A stretch of 64,000 bases of DNA, taken from positions 94,197-158,196 of the forward strand of contig JACKAU010000019.1 of assembly GCA_020634855.1 (NCBI GenBank). Reading direction: 5' to 3'. Positions 1 through 12,454 of this stretch are shown here, one piece after another; position 1 is the stretch's first letter; each line of letters begins with the position of its first letter. This stretch comes from Anaerolineales bacterium (GTDB taxonomy: Bacteria; Chloroflexota; Anaerolineae; 4572-78; J111). The notes beneath the pieces are model-generated. The model saw nothing but the letters and a program-made list of their open reading frames with translations, was not told the DNA's origin and did no database searches. Made by a program: the position numbers and the translations under genes.

Positions 1-137
1 GTCGGTTCGGTCAAGATCGGGGTAGGGCTGGCCGGTGGTGCGGTGGGCGAGTGTGGCGGGGTCGGCGTCGCGGCTCCGCAGGCGCTGACCAGCAAGGTGA
101 TCGCTAACAAGATGAAAGCAATATAATTTTTGCGCAT
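1..137 (-). CDS. Lipoprotein, N-terminal end only (runs off the window)
   Basis: The minus strand from the ATG at 137 reads MRKNYIAFILLAITLLVSAC and then a Thr/Pro-rich stretch. This is a typical lipoprotein signal peptide: Lys/Arg near the start, a hydrophobic core, lipobox V-S-A-C with Cys20, then a flexible linker. Only 45 codons are visible, so the mature domain and the function are unknown. Outer-surface anchoring of the membrane by a lipidated Cys is inferred from the motif. Confidence 0.7.
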   Translation of the reverse strand, partial: MRKNYIAFILLAITLLVSACGAATPTPPHSPTAPPASPTPILTEP

Positions 138-191
138 AGGGTAAAAATTATCTGCGCGGCAGAAGAATTGTCAAATTGCTAATTGAGTACA

Positions 192-288
192 AGACCTTAT
201 AGGTTTCCGAGCGCTAACGCTAAAACGGCTATTGTCCGACCCGGAACAGGACGTTACCTCAAACGTCATCCGGAAACCTATAAGGTCT
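192..288. repeat. Inverted repeat of the AGACCT/AGGTTT palindrome family, 61-bp interior
   Basis: Arm AGACCTTATAGGTTTCCG at 192-209 is repeated as an exact reverse complement at 271-288 (18 of 18). The 61 bp between them contain no gene. It lies just past the gyrA stop and could end transcription, but related arms occur at 26317, 35566, 60659, 62178 and 63295 with very different spacings, so it is better seen as a dispersed element. Confidence 0.8.
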
Positions 289-294
289 GATCTC

Positions 295-2745
295 TCACCC
301 CGCTGTTTCCAGCGTCACCAACCGGGCTAGGCGATCCTTGCCTCGAATCGCCATGACGGACTGGCCTTTGTGGGTGCGGGCATATTTGGTAAACGCTCGG
401 GCGTAAACGGTTTTGGTATTCTTTTTATCCGAAATCATCATGACCCGATCGCCTAAGCGCACCACCGCCGCTGCCGACACCGGCCCGGTTTCTTTACTGG
501 TCGATAAGGCGATGACGCCCTGACCGTAGCGGCCTTGCCGGGAAAAGGCGTCTAGGTCGGTGCGTTTGCCAAAGCCGTTTTCGCTGACGATGACCAACTC
601 GGTTCGGGCTTTGACCGGTCCGGCGCCGACGACTTTGTCGCCTTTGCCCAACTTGATGCCCCACACCCCGGCCGCCGACAGCCCCATGGCTCGGACCTCC
701 TCTTCAGCGAAGCGAATGCCCTGCCCGCCGGAGCTGACTAAAATGACGTCCCCTTCGCCGGGCGTGGTGAAGACGGTCAGCAACTTGTCGCCGGCATCCA
801 GCCCCATGATTTCGACTTCGCTGCCGCGCAGGCTGCTCAGGTCACTCAACTGAACGCGTTTGACCCGACCCTGCTCAGAGACCAGGAAAAGATAACCGGC
901 CGGCATTTCTTGGGGTAAGGCCAGACCGGCCACGACATCATCGATTGGCTTGTGGCTGAATTCCTTCAAGGTCGGGCCATCGCCCAAGTCCGCACCGACC
1001 GGGATCTGGTGCATGGGCGTGATCAAAGCGCGTCCGCCGGCGCCGAACAGGTAAAGTGTGTCTCGGGTACTGGCCGGCACGGCGACCGACAGCAGATCCT
1101 TCTGTCGGCCTCGGGCCGGGCCTAACATCCGCTCGGCCGGCCAACGGCAGATGTGACCGCTGTCGGTGACAACGACCACCACGGCCTCGTCCGGCACCAG
1201 GTCGCGGGCGGTAATCGGCTGTTCTTTGTCGGTGGCCTGATCGATGATTAAGGTCAACCGGGGGGAGCCATACTTTTCCTTAAGCTCGGCCAGTTCGGTC
1301 TTAATCACCTCCAGTATCTTCTGGCGCGATTGCAGCAGGCCTTCCAGGTACTTGATCTGCTTGAGAACCTCTTTGTATTCCGTTTCGATTTTTTTGCGTT
1401 CCAGCGCGGCCAGTCGACGCAGCGGCATTTCCAGGATGGCGTTGGCCTGAATTTCGGTCAGATCAAATTTCTTGCGCAGATTGGCCCTGGCCGTCTCGAC
1501 CGAGCGCGAACTGCGGATGGTTTGGATGACCTCATCTAGATTTTTCAGGGCAATTTGCAACCCTTCCAGAATATGCGCTCGCTTGCGAGCCTTGTCCAAC
1601 TCGTACTGGCTGCGCCGCTTAACCACCTCTTCGCGGTGCTCAATGAATAGGTTCAGCGCCCGCTTTAGGGTTAGCATCCGAGGTTCGCCATCGACCAGCC
1701 CTAACATATTGACGCTAAACGTACTTTGCAGCGGCGTCATCTTAAACAACTGCTGTAAGACTTTTTTTGGTTTGACGGTACGAGTCAACTCAATGACCAG
1801 GCGCATTCCCTGCCGGTCTGATTCGTCGCGCAAATCGACAATGCCTTCGATCTTGCCGTCGCGGGCCAGATCGGCGATTTTCTCGACCAGGTTAGCTTTG
1901 TTGGTCTGGTAAGGGAGTTCGGTAACGACTAGCCGGTTGCGATTGCGGCTCATCTCTTCGATGTGAACTTTGGCCTGAACGGTCAACCGCGCCCGGCCAA
2001 CGGCGTAGCCGTTTTTGATGAGATCGTTATCGTCGGTCGTCTGGCCTTTGCCGGAAATGCCGTAGCGATAAATAATACCGCCGGTGGGAAAATCCGGCCC
2101 TTTGATAAATTGGAGCAGGTCATCCAGATCGACATCTTTGTTTTTGATCAGTCGGTCAATCGTAAAGGTCAGCGCATCGCAGACCTCATTTAAGTTATGA
2201 GGCGGCACACTGGTCGCCATACCGACCGCAATACCTGACGCCCCATTGATCAGAAAATTGGGCAGTTTGGTGGGGAGAACCGTCGGCTCAGTCAGGCTGC
2301 CGTCGAAATTGTCATTAAAATCGACCGTATCTTTATCAAGATCGGCCATGACCTCATCGGTCACGGCGGCCATGCGAGCTTCGGTGTAGCGCATGGCCGC
2401 CGGTGGGTCGCCATCGACCGAGCCAAAGTTGCCCTGACCATCGACCAAGGGCGTTCGCATCGAAAAATCCTGGGCCATGCGCACCATCGAGTCGTACACC
2501 GCCGCGTCGCCGTGGGGGTGGTATTTGCCCAACACCTCACCGACAATCCGGGCGCTTTTGCGGTAAGGCTGGCTGGCGCGCAGCCCCATATCATACATGG
2601 CATACAAAATACGCCGGTGGACGGGTTTCATGCCGTCGCGGACATCAGGCAGCGCCCGGGAGACGATGACGCTCATCGCGTAGTCGAGGTAGGCTTCCTG
2701 CATCTGCTGTTCAATGTCAACTTGTCGAACGATTCCAACTTCCAT
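295..2745 (-). CDS. gyrA: DNA gyrase subunit A (type IIA topoisomerase)
   Basis: ATP-dependent type IIA topoisomerase subunit that cuts and rejoins DNA and acts with GyrB. The 816 residues match the family length. The breakage-reunion domain fills about residues 1-490; the catalytic tyrosine is Tyr120 in R-Y-T-E-A-R. The quinolone region reads HGDAAVYD, with Ala81 where E. coli has Ser83 and Asp85 where it has Asp87. The C-terminal beta-pinwheel follows, but the GyrA box reads QGRYGQG instead of QRRGGKG. The ATG at 2745 has a GGAGGT ribosome site at 2748-2753. No gyrB is in view. A ParC-like role cannot be excluded because of the altered GyrA box. Confidence 0.93.
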   Translation of the reverse strand: MEVGIVRQVDIEQQMQEAYLDYAMSVIVSRALPDVRDGMKPVHRRILYAMYDMGLRASQPYRKSARIVGEVLGKYHPHGDAAVYDSMVRMAQDFSMRTPLVDGQGNFGSVDGDPPAAMRYTEARMAAVTDEVMADLDKDTVDFNDNFDGSLTEPTVLPTKLPNFLINGASGIAVGMATSVPPHNLNEVCDALTFTIDRLIKNKDVDLDDLLQFIKGPDFPTGGIIYRYGISGKGQTTDDNDLIKNGYAVGRARLTVQAKVHIEEMSRNRNRLVVTELPYQTNKANLVEKIADLARDGKIEGIVDLRDESDRQGMRLVIELTRTVKPKKVLQQLFKMTPLQSTFSVNMLGLVDGEPRMLTLKRALNLFIEHREEVVKRRSQYELDKARKRAHILEGLQIALKNLDEVIQTIRSSRSVETARANLRKKFDLTEIQANAILEMPLRRLAALERKKIETEYKEVLKQIKYLEGLLQSRQKILEVIKTELAELKEKYGSPRLTLIIDQATDKEQPITARDLVPDEAVVVVVTDSGHICRWPAERMLGPARGRQKDLLSVAVPASTRDTLYLFGAGGRALITPMHQIPVGADLGDGPTLKEFSHKPIDDVVAGLALPQEMPAGYLFLVSEQGRVKRVQLSDLSSLRGSEVEIMGLDAGDKLLTVFTTPGEGDVILVSSGGQGIRFAEEEVRAMGLSAAGVWGIKLGKGDKVVGAGPVKARTELVIVSENGFGKRTDLDAFSRQGRYGQGVIALSTSKETGPVSAAAVVRLGDRVMMISDKKNTKTVYARAFTKYARTHKGQSVMAIRGKDRLARLVTLETAG

Positions 2746-2932
2746 TGTGACCTCCGTGGCGTCGGGCTATATTTAGGGCAAGAACAAGTATTCTATACAA
2801 GATATAGGTAATATTATAAACCGATTTGTGTAGTTTTCAACTTACCAGAACCAACCAAATTTGCCAAATTTTTCGCCTGTTTGATAATGAGTTGGCATTT
2901 TATGATTTGTTTATAGAGTGAAGAGGAAAACG

Positions 2933-3699
2933 ATGCTAATTCAAGATAGTACATTTTTGGTAACCGGGGCCGGATCGGGTCTGGGTGCGGCAACTGCCGA
3001 ACTGTTGGTTAAGTGGGGGGTAATGTGGTCATCGCCGATGTCAACACCGAAGCCGGCCAGGCGACGGCGGCTCGTTTAGGCGATCAGGCGCAGTTTGTTG
3101 AGACCAATGTGGCCGACGAGCGCAGCGTGCAGAAAGCGATCGATGTGGCTTTGGAGAAATTCGGCTCATTGATGGGGGTGGTTAACTGCGCCGGGATCGT
3201 GCTGGCCAGAAAAGCGCTGGGCCGGAATGGCCCGCACGATTTAGCCAGTTTCGCCCGAGTCATTGAGGTCAACCTGATTGGGACGTTTAATGTGGTTCGA
3301 CTGGCGGCGGCAGCGATGGTTAAAAATGAACCGTGGGCTGAGGGAGAGCGCGGGGTTATTGTGAACACCGCCTCTATTGCGGCGTTCGATGGTCAAGTTG
3401 GGCAGGCGGCTTATGCCGCCTCAAAGGGTGGGGTGGCGGCCTTAACGCTGCCTCTAGCCCGCGAATTGGCCGGCAGCGGCATTCGAGTGGTGACCATCGC
3501 GCCCGGCATTTTTGAAACGCCGATGATGGCCAGCCTGCCCGAACCTGCCCGGCAGTCGCTCGGCCAGCAGGTGCCGTTCCCGTCTAGACTGGGGCGGCCG
3601 GATGAGTACGCCGCTCTGGTTAAGCATATTATGGAAAATGTGATGCTCAATGGGGAAGTGATTCGATTGGACGGGGCCATGCGGCTGGCACCGCGTTAG
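2933..3699 (+). pseudogene. Short-chain dehydrogenase (HSD10/3-hydroxyacyl-CoA dehydrogenase type 2-like), frameshifted
   Basis: Divergent from gyrA. The ATG at 2933 opens a normal SDR start, MLIQDSTFLVTGAGSGLGAA, with the NAD(P)-binding TGAGSGLG. At the G-run 3015-3020 the frame is lost: six Gs are present where seven would keep K-W-G-G-N in frame. The remainder, from about 3013 to the stop at 3697-3699, carries the other SDR marks: NCAG, Ser in NTAS, and catalytic YAASK. The family oxidises 3-hydroxyacyl-CoA or similar alcohols with NAD+. Apart from the single base the roughly 255-residue protein is complete, so a sequencing error, a phase-variable tract or a fresh mutation are all possible. 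Confidence 0.8.
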
Positions 3700-3750
3700 G
3701 GAATTAACTCAGTTCGGGAACAGCTAAAGAAAACTCCGAAAAAAGGTTTT

Positions 3751-3773
3751 GTAGGACAAGTCGGCGTCTTGTC

Positions 3774-3777
<4 letters not shown>
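3751..3777. terminator. Hairpin between convergent genes
   Basis: GTAGGACAAG (3751-3760) pairs with CTTGTCCTAC (3768-3777) over a 7-nt loop. It lies between the SDR stop and the YfhO stop, and includes the YfhO stop codon, so it can serve both strands. The same GTAGGACAA core recurs in the 44-bp palindrome at 29822-29865. Confidence 0.65.
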
Positions 3778-6752
<2,975 letters not shown>

Positions 6753-6824
6753 GACGGTAATTATCGACAAGAACTCCCAATCGAGCAAAGTTGTCGAGCT
6801 CAACAGATCGATGCTTGATATGGC

Positions 6825-8438
6825 TCAAGGAAGCGGTTCCAGTCGGTAGAGAATGACCGAAGGCGATCCATCAGGCTTGTAAGCACGGGCCAGTTCCCGC
6901 AGCCCGAGACCGGTTTCGAACAGCGCCAGCCGGGCCTCAGTATCGGAGCGCCAGGCGGGAAAAGCGATCAAGTGGCCAGGCTTGGCTTTGGCGGCAAGTT
7001 CCTCCGGAGTGTCCCAAAATTGTAGATCATACGGATAGCCCCGCAGGTAAAATCGCCAGTGGGTACCAAGCCAGTGATGGTAGAGGGTGGTGTTGGCCCC
7101 AACGTGGCCCTGCAAGTAGGCCACAATCTGCTCGATGCCGGCGACGGCCTGGCTGTTACTACCGAGGGGATAACGACCATGTACGGCATCTTCGACAGGG
7201 CGAGCCAGACAGGCGGTCAATAGGATGGCTAACCCGCAGCCGAAGATTAACCGGCTCCACTGTCGAAATGGTGTGGGTGTGGTTAGGATGTAATTTTCGA
7301 TTAAGGTCCAGGGCAAGAGCAGAATTCGAGCCAGCAGCAGCGCTAGCAGCGGGATCAGTCCCAGCAGGTAGCGATCCTAAAATTAAAAAGAAAAAAGCGT
7401 ATGCAGTAAGAGGAAAACGATGCAAAAGAAGGTGAGGAGGAGATCGAAGGGCAGATGGGCGTTAAGGGGGTAAGAAGGCGAAGGCGAGTTGGTTTTTCGT
7501 ATAGTATACAAGTCATAAAAATTATAGATAATAAGAATGGGCAAGCCGACGAGAAAAATGAAATTTAAGAATAGTGAGCCGGTTCCGTAGCGAAGCAGTT
7601 CCATAAACCCAAGCCAGCGTTCGTTAAAGTCGGTAACATCAAGGGTCAACCCTCCATAATTGTTGAGGCTCTGTTGAAAAAAGGCCGAAGGTTGGCTGCG
7701 GCTGAGATCCCACCCGATAAAGGGTAGGAAGGTGAGGAAGAGACCGAGAAAGAAGGACGAAGCAAGTGAGGCGTAGGATGTGGAAGGTAAGACGTGAGAC
7801 GTGGCGGATTGATCCGGACCTTGCCTGGTTTCAGCAACTAAGCTACCGACCACCCTATCACGCTGCCATTTGGTCACAAACAGGCAGCCGGCGATCAGCG
7901 GCACAAAGAAAATACCTTGCTGCTTGGTAGCGATGGCCAGGGCCGCGCCAATACCGGCTAACCCGGCTCGCTCGTAGGCGGCGGCCAAACACGCAGCCAG
8001 CACCAAGGCGACTAGAGTTGGATCGGTCAGAGCGGTCGGAGCAAAAAGGATAGTGAAGGGGGATAGGGCCGTCAGCCAGGCGGCTAACAGGCCAATGGCT
8101 TCATTATACAGTTTGGACCCAAGTAGGTATGTTAGCATGACGATGGCCGCTGTGGCCAGCAGCGACGGTAGCCGGGCTACTGTTTCAGTGACGCCGAGTA
8201 AGCGAAATACACCGGCAACGAGCAGTAAAAACAGCGGCGGCTTATCAATGGGGGTAGCGCTAAGCCAAGGATCGTCGCCGGCGGCGAGCGTGACGGCCCA
8301 CGTAGCGTAGAGGGCTTCGTCGTGATGGAGGGGTTGGTTGGCAAGCAAATTGAGCGGCAGCAGCAACGCCACAAGCACGGCCAAACCTACCGCCGCCGGC
8401 ACACCATATCGGTGAAGAAGGGCTGAGGGGACACTCAT
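6825..8438 (-). pseudogene. GT39/ArnT-type glycosyltransferase interrupted by two in-frame stops
   Basis: From the ATG at 8438 the frame gives a GT-C glycosyltransferase: HHDEALYATW acceptor loop, DKPPLF motif and multiple helices, for 351 codons. It then meets TAA (7383-7385), TTT and TAG (7377-7379), and continues in the same frame with DRYLLGLIPLLALLLAR, the usual downstream motif of this family, to a stop at 6825. Two single-base changes, such as CAA to TAA and TGG to TAG, explain the break. Family members move a lipid-linked sugar onto protein or lipid at the outer membrane face. The 538-codon span is a normal length. The C-terminal part is also open from a TTG at 7316 but is unlikely to work alone. 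Confidence 0.8.
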
Positions 8439-8853
8439 CAGCCCATTTTACCATAGGGGTAGGATTTATCTGAATCATGATAAACGGGCGCATTTTTTAT
8501 TTCGGATAAGTTTCCCTAATCGAAGTAAAATTAGGCGGCGGAAATACGAGCAGGTCTTTCGCAGTTCCTAAAGTGACAGTCAATTCAGACAACCTGAGCG
8601 ACTGTGCGGCACGCTATTGGGGACTTTCAAAGGTTATGCCGGCCGGCTGGCGCATTTGGCTTAGAGTACAATCCAGCCGGCCGTTCTGGCGCTGTTTTAA
8701 CGGATAGACCAAAGTTGTGGTACGATTGGCGTTCTGTGTCACCAAATTTTGAGGCTCAAAATACTATGCGAAGCTTATAGACCGAAATGAGTGTGCATGT
8801 TTTCTGGCCTCATGCTACAATGACGCCTGCTTCTATTTTCCCTAAGAAAAGCG
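8439..8853. other. Divergent intergenic region, 415 bp
   Basis: No coding stretch is convincing. It holds an 11-bp inverted repeat, CGGCCGGCTGG at 8640-8650 and CCAGCCGGCCG at 8673-8683, and a possible -10 box TACAAT at 8816-8821 ahead of the transporter gene. The pseudoknot pattern of a preQ1 riboswitch was looked for, because the next gene is a queuosine-precursor transporter, and was not recognised. Confidence 0.4.
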
Positions 8854-9573
8854 ATGAAAATGAACAAATCCTACAAATATTACGACTTTATCATGGCCCT
8901 GTTTGTGGCTGTATTATTAATTAGCAATATTGCATCCTCAGCTAAAATCATCGATTGGGGCGTATCGATTTTTGGCCTGCCGCTGGCATTTGACGCCGGC
9001 ACCCTACTTTTCCCGATTAGTTATATCTTTGGCGACATTCTGACCGAGGTCTACGGATACAAAAAAGCCAGGCGGGTTATCTGGGCCGGGTTTGGTGCGG
9101 CCTTACTGATGTCGGTGACGTTTTGGCTGGTGGGCGTGATGCCGGGTGAAGCGTTGTGGGAAGAGTATGCCGGCCAAGCCGCTTATGACGCCATTCTAGG
9201 CGGCGTCGCCACCGGGGGCATTGTTTTTGCCAGTCTGGGCGCTTATTTTGCCGGCGAATTTTCCAACAGCTACATTCTAGCGCGGCTGAAAGTGGCGACC
9301 CATGGGCGCTGGCTCTGGTTGCGAACTATCGGCAGTACCCTGGTTGGTGAAGGCGTCGATACGGTCTTTTTTGTTGTCTTGGCCACGATATTTGGCGTCT
9401 TTCCTTGGGAAATCGCGCTTAGCCTGATCACCGCCAATTACATCTTTAAAGTTGCCATCGAAGTCATATTTACTCCTGTTACTTACGGGATTGTTGACTT
9501 CTTGAAAAAGGCCGAACACGAAGATTACTATGACCGTGAGACCAACTTTAATCCCTTTTCGCTGGCTTCTTAA
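8854..9573 (+). CDS. yhhQ: Queuosine precursor transporter (YhhQ/VUT family)
   Basis: Inner-membrane protein of 239 residues with about six helices, of the DUF165/YhhQ family that imports preQ0/preQ1 for queuosine in tRNA. Family features are the early FDAGTLLFPISYIFGDILTEVYGY region and the late GEGVDTVFF and ANYIFKVAIE segments. The ATG at 8854 is followed by a second ATG two codons on. The stop is 2 bp before era, so the two are probably co-transcribed. Confidence 0.9.
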   Translation: MKMNKSYKYYDFIMALFVAVLLISNIASSAKIIDWGVSIFGLPLAFDAGTLLFPISYIFGDILTEVYGYKKARRVIWAGFGAALLMSVTFWLVGVMPGEALWEEYAGQAAYDAILGGVATGGIVFASLGAYFAGEFSNSYILARLKVATHGRWLWLRTIGSTLVGEGVDTVFFVVLATIFGVFPWEIALSLITANYIFKVAIEVIFTPVTYGIVDFLKKAEHEDYYDRETNFNPFSLAS

Positions 9574-9575
9574 CG

Positions 9576-10607
9576 ATGAGTGATCCGTTTGACCTGATTG
9601 AACAATTCGAGGCCGATGACGACGAGTCCCCCCTACTCATCGATCCGTCGTTACCGGCTAACCATCGCTCCGGCTTTGTGACGGTAATTGGCCGGCCCAA
9701 TGTCGGTAAATCGACCCTTATGAACCGGCTGTTGGGTCAAAAGATAGCCATCGTCAGCCGCAAACCCCAAACCACTCGCAATCAACTCCTGGGCATATTA
9801 ACTCTACCCACCGACCTACATCCAGATATCTCCACGCCGGCCCAAATTATCTTCATCGATACCCCTGGTATCCACGCGCCACACAACAAGTTGGGTGAAA
9901 TTCTGGTGGATGTGGCCGTCACGGCCATTCCCGACGCCGATGTGGTGTTATGGCTGGTCGATGCCTCGGAGCCGCCCACGACTGAAGATAGTCTGGTGGC
10001 TCAGGCCATCGCCGACGCCCAAACGCAGCTCGCCCGACAAGACGAGCCGCCTCCACCGGTTTTATTGGCGCTCAACAAGATCGACTTACTCGTGCCGGCT
10101 CAACTAGCTGAATTGGAACAGCCGTTTCTAGACCTCTGCCCTACCGCCAGCCGGCTTCCCATTTCGGCGGCTCGCGGCACCAATATGAAAGAACTACTCC
10201 ACCGACTAATCGACCTGCTGCCGCCGGGGCCGCGCTACTATCCCGAAGAGCAAGTCACCGACCAGCAGATGCGCTTTATGGTGGCCGAAATAGTCCGCGA
10301 AGCGGCGTTAAATGTGCTTCATCAGGAAATCCCCCACGCCCTGGCCGTCTATGTCACCGAATTTAAAGCACGCAGCGAAACGATGACCTACATTGGCGCC
10401 AACATTGTAGTCGAACGCAAAACACAAAAAGGTATCGTAATTGGCACTTCAGGCCATACATTGAAAAAAATTGGCCAGATTGCTCGTAAGCAAATCGAGG
10501 AACTGGTGGGGACTAAGGTTTATTTGGATTTGTGGGTCAAAGTCAGGCCCAAGTGGCGTAAAAACGAGAATGATTTACGTTGGCTAGGCTATACGAAATC
10601 AAGTTGA
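9576..10607 (+). CDS. era: GTPase Era
   Basis: GTPase that binds the 3' end of 16S rRNA and helps 30S assembly. G1 is GRPNVGKS (39-46), G3 DTPG, G4 NKID and G5 ISAA. The C-terminal KH domain has GTSG in place of the usual GxxG loop, followed by LKKIGQIARKQIEEL. At 343 residues it is longer than E. coli Era (301) because of an acidic N-terminal extension of about 35 residues and an insert after the G3 motif. Confidence 0.95.
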   Translation: MSDPFDLIEQFEADDDESPLLIDPSLPANHRSGFVTVIGRPNVGKSTLMNRLLGQKIAIVSRKPQTTRNQLLGILTLPTDLHPDISTPAQIIFIDTPGIHAPHNKLGEILVDVAVTAIPDADVVLWLVDASEPPTTEDSLVAQAIADAQTQLARQDEPPPPVLLALNKIDLLVPAQLAELEQPFLDLCPTASRLPISAARGTNMKELLHRLIDLLPPGPRYYPEEQVTDQQMRFMVAEIVREAALNVLHQEIPHALAVYVTEFKARSETMTYIGANIVVERKTQKGIVIGTSGHTLKKIGQIARKQIEELVGTKVYLDLWVKVRPKWRKNENDLRWLGYTKSS

Positions 10608-10620
10608 GGACGATTCCCCT

Positions 10621-11778
10621 ATGCAGCTTATCGATAGAGCAAAGACGCACTTTAAGACCCAGTTTGGTTCCGAACCGACTCACTGCTTTCGAGCGCCGGG
10701 CCGGGTCAACCTAATTGGCGAGCATACCGATTACAACGATGGGTTTGTGCTGCCCTGCGCCATCAACTACGAAACCGTGGTGATTGCCCAACCCCGTGAT
10801 GACCAGCAGGTCGTTGTAGCCGCTGTTGATTACAATAAGGAAGTGAGCGCCTTTGCTTTGGATACACTTATCCCCCCCGATGAAGTCAGCCCTTGGAGTA
10901 ATTATATCCGGGGCGTGGCCTGGGGTCTGCTTCAACGGGGCTACCAACTCCAGGGGGCTAATCTGGTGGTCGCCGGCAACATTCCCCGAGGCGCCGGTTT
11001 GAGTTCATCGGCGTCACTGGAAGTGGTTATCGGGGCGGCTTTAGCCGGCTTGAGCGATCTCGATCTGGACGGCAAGACGCTGGCGCTTAACGGTCAGCAG
11101 GCCGAAAATGATTTTGTAGGCGTACAATGTGGGATTATGGACCAATTCATCTCGGCTCTAGGGGAAAAAGATCACGCCCTACTGATCGACTGCCGCAGCC
11201 TGGATTATTGGCCGGTGTCGATTCCGCCCGAAACGGCGATTATTATTGCCAACAGCAATGTCCAACGCGGATTGGTTGATAGCGAGTACAATACCCGCCG
11301 CCGGGAATGCGAAACCGCTGCCGCCCATTTTGGCGTTCCGGCGCTACGCGATGTTCCGGCTGACATTTTTGCCTTACACGAAGACGAACTTGACGAAACC
11401 GTGGCCCGGCGAGCCAGGCATGTGATCACCGAAAACGCTCGAACCGAGGCCGCCGCCGCCGCACTATCGCAAGGCAACCTCCCTTTGATGGGCCGGCTCA
11501 TGGCCGAGTCCCACACCTCAATGCGCGATGATTTTGAAATTACGGTTCCGCCGATCGACACGTTGGTGGAGATTATGGCCGGGGTCATTGGTTCGGCCGG
11601 GGGCGCGCGGATGACCGGGGGCGGGTTTGGCGGCTGTGTGGTTGGGCTGGCTCCTCAAGCGCTCGTTTCCGCCGTCGAGATTGCCATCGCCGATCAGTAC
11701 CCAGCTGCGACGGGCCTTAAGGCAACGGTTTATGTCTGCCAGGCGTCAGCCGGTGTAAGCGCGTGTGGGGACGGCTAA
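10621..11778 (+). CDS. galK: Galactokinase
   Basis: Phosphorylates alpha-D-galactose to galactose 1-phosphate (Leloir pathway). The 385 residues match the family. GRVNLIGEHTDYNDG (27-41) is the galactokinase signature, IPRGAGLSSSAS (121-132) the GHMP ATP-binding motif, and GGGFGGCVVGL the C-terminal GHMP motif. It starts 13 bp after era. Other Leloir genes are not in the window. The stop codon lies inside the hairpin 11771-11823. Confidence 0.95.
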   Translation: MQLIDRAKTHFKTQFGSEPTHCFRAPGRVNLIGEHTDYNDGFVLPCAINYETVVIAQPRDDQQVVVAAVDYNKEVSAFALDTLIPPDEVSPWSNYIRGVAWGLLQRGYQLQGANLVVAGNIPRGAGLSSSASLEVVIGAALAGLSDLDLDGKTLALNGQQAENDFVGVQCGIMDQFISALGEKDHALLIDCRSLDYWPVSIPPETAIIIANSNVQRGLVDSEYNTRRRECETAAAHFGVPALRDVPADIFALHEDELDETVARRARHVITENARTEAAAAALSQGNLPLMGRLMAESHTSMRDDFEITVPPIDTLVEIMAGVIGSAGGARMTGGGFGGCVVGLAPQALVSAVEIAIADQYPAATGLKATVYVCQASAGVSACGDG

Positions 11779-11823
11779 AGCCGTTACTACAAAACCCTAG
11801 CTCGTAGTAACGGCTTTAGCCGT
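11771..11823. terminator. Bidirectional hairpin with 20-bp perfect stem
   Basis: ACGGCTAAAGCCGTTACTAC (11771-11790) pairs perfectly with 11804-11823 over a 13-nt loop. It sits between galK (+) and the convergent gene ending at 11825. There is no U-run, so it may be a repeat used as a terminator or an mRNA 3' protector. Confidence 0.7.
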
Positions 11824-11824
11824 A

Positions 11825-12451
11825 TCAAGTTGTCCCCGCGCTGGCCGACCGCCGCCACAAATACACGCCGACCACGATCAGCAGAAAGACAAACGGCACG
11901 GCCAGCCCCACAATCAACCCAGCGCTTAACCCTCCAGCCACCGTTTCGGTGAACGCCACCTCTGCTTGGCCGAGATCATCCTCGATCATCACCTTGACAT
12001 TCCAATCACCGGTGCGTTCGACATCAAGGTGAGCCACGTAGTCGATCTCATTGCCGGCGTTTTGGTGAGTAGCAGCGCCGGTAACCAGGTCGCCCCCACC
12101 GGCCGGCGTAGCTTCGATTTTGACCACAGCGTCGCGCAAGGCATTCTCACCGTTGGTGTCCATCACCCGCACCCAGACACTCATCTGCCCTACTGTAATC
12201 GGCAGCGGTGAAGTTGCCACTAGCAGCACAAACGGGCCGGCCGGCTCATTATCGATTCTGATCTTACTGCCGCCCGTTCCTGGACCGGAGGCCAACAGGG
12301 GTTGGATCAAGAGCAAAAATAAAAGCGCATTAATCAAAATCCCTGATGAAGTGCGTAGTGCGTAGTGCGTAGTACCCTCTTTTACGCAATACGCATTACG
12401 CACTATCGCTGCTGTACATTTATCAATGATAGGTGATCCCATACTTCTCAT
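11825..12451 (-). CDS. YtkA/FixH-like exported protein with C-terminal membrane anchor
   Basis: After a hydrophobic segment (INALLFLLLIQPLLASG) comes an extracytoplasmic beta-sandwich with GPFVLLVATSPLPITVGQMS and D-V-E-R-T-G-D-W-N-V. This pattern fits the YtkA/FixH-like fold found with cytochrome oxidase and copper proteins. A C-terminal helix (GLIVGLAVPFVFLLIVVGVY) is followed by RR. The start is uncertain: ATG 12451, ATG 12442 (AGAGG at better spacing) and TTG 12337 are possible. The first two would translate a tandem repeat (12351-12403). It is 3 bp downstream of the polyferredoxin gene, so a shared role in metal or redox handling is inferred. Confidence 0.65.
   Translation of the reverse strand: MRSMGSPIIDKCTAAIVRNAYCVKEGTTHYALRTSSGILINALLFLLLIQPLLASGPGTGGSKIRIDNEPAGPFVLLVATSPLPITVGQMSVWVRVMDTNGENALRDAVVKIEATPAGGGDLVTGAATHQNAGNEIDYVAHLDVERTGDWNVKVMIEDDLGQAEVAFTETVAGGLSAGLIVGLAVPFVFLLIVVGVYLWRRSASAGTT
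12351..12403. repeat. Short tandem repeat, (GTGCGTA)n facing its inverse
   Basis: GTGCGTAGTGCGTAGTGCGT at 12351-12370 is followed by the inverted relative TACGCAATACGCATTACGCA at about 12383-12402, giving a loose hairpin. The same motif in the same inverted layout occurs at 48573-48630. Confidence 0.8.
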
Positions 12452-12454
12452 CCT

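Noticed and set aside
1..2900. Replication origin near gyrA
   Set aside because: No dnaA, dnaN or gyrB and no cluster of DnaA boxes are visible.
7159..7425. Separate small gene at the broken end of the GT39 gene
   Set aside because: It is in another frame and lacks family features; the double-stop explanation accounts for the region.
8700..8853. preQ1 riboswitch ahead of the queuosine-precursor transporter
   Set aside because: No short stem followed by an A-rich pseudoknot tail and no expression platform could be recognised.
11771..11823. Small regulatory RNA at the galK 3' end
   Set aside because: The stem includes the galK stop and lies between convergent genes, so a terminator or repeat is simpler.
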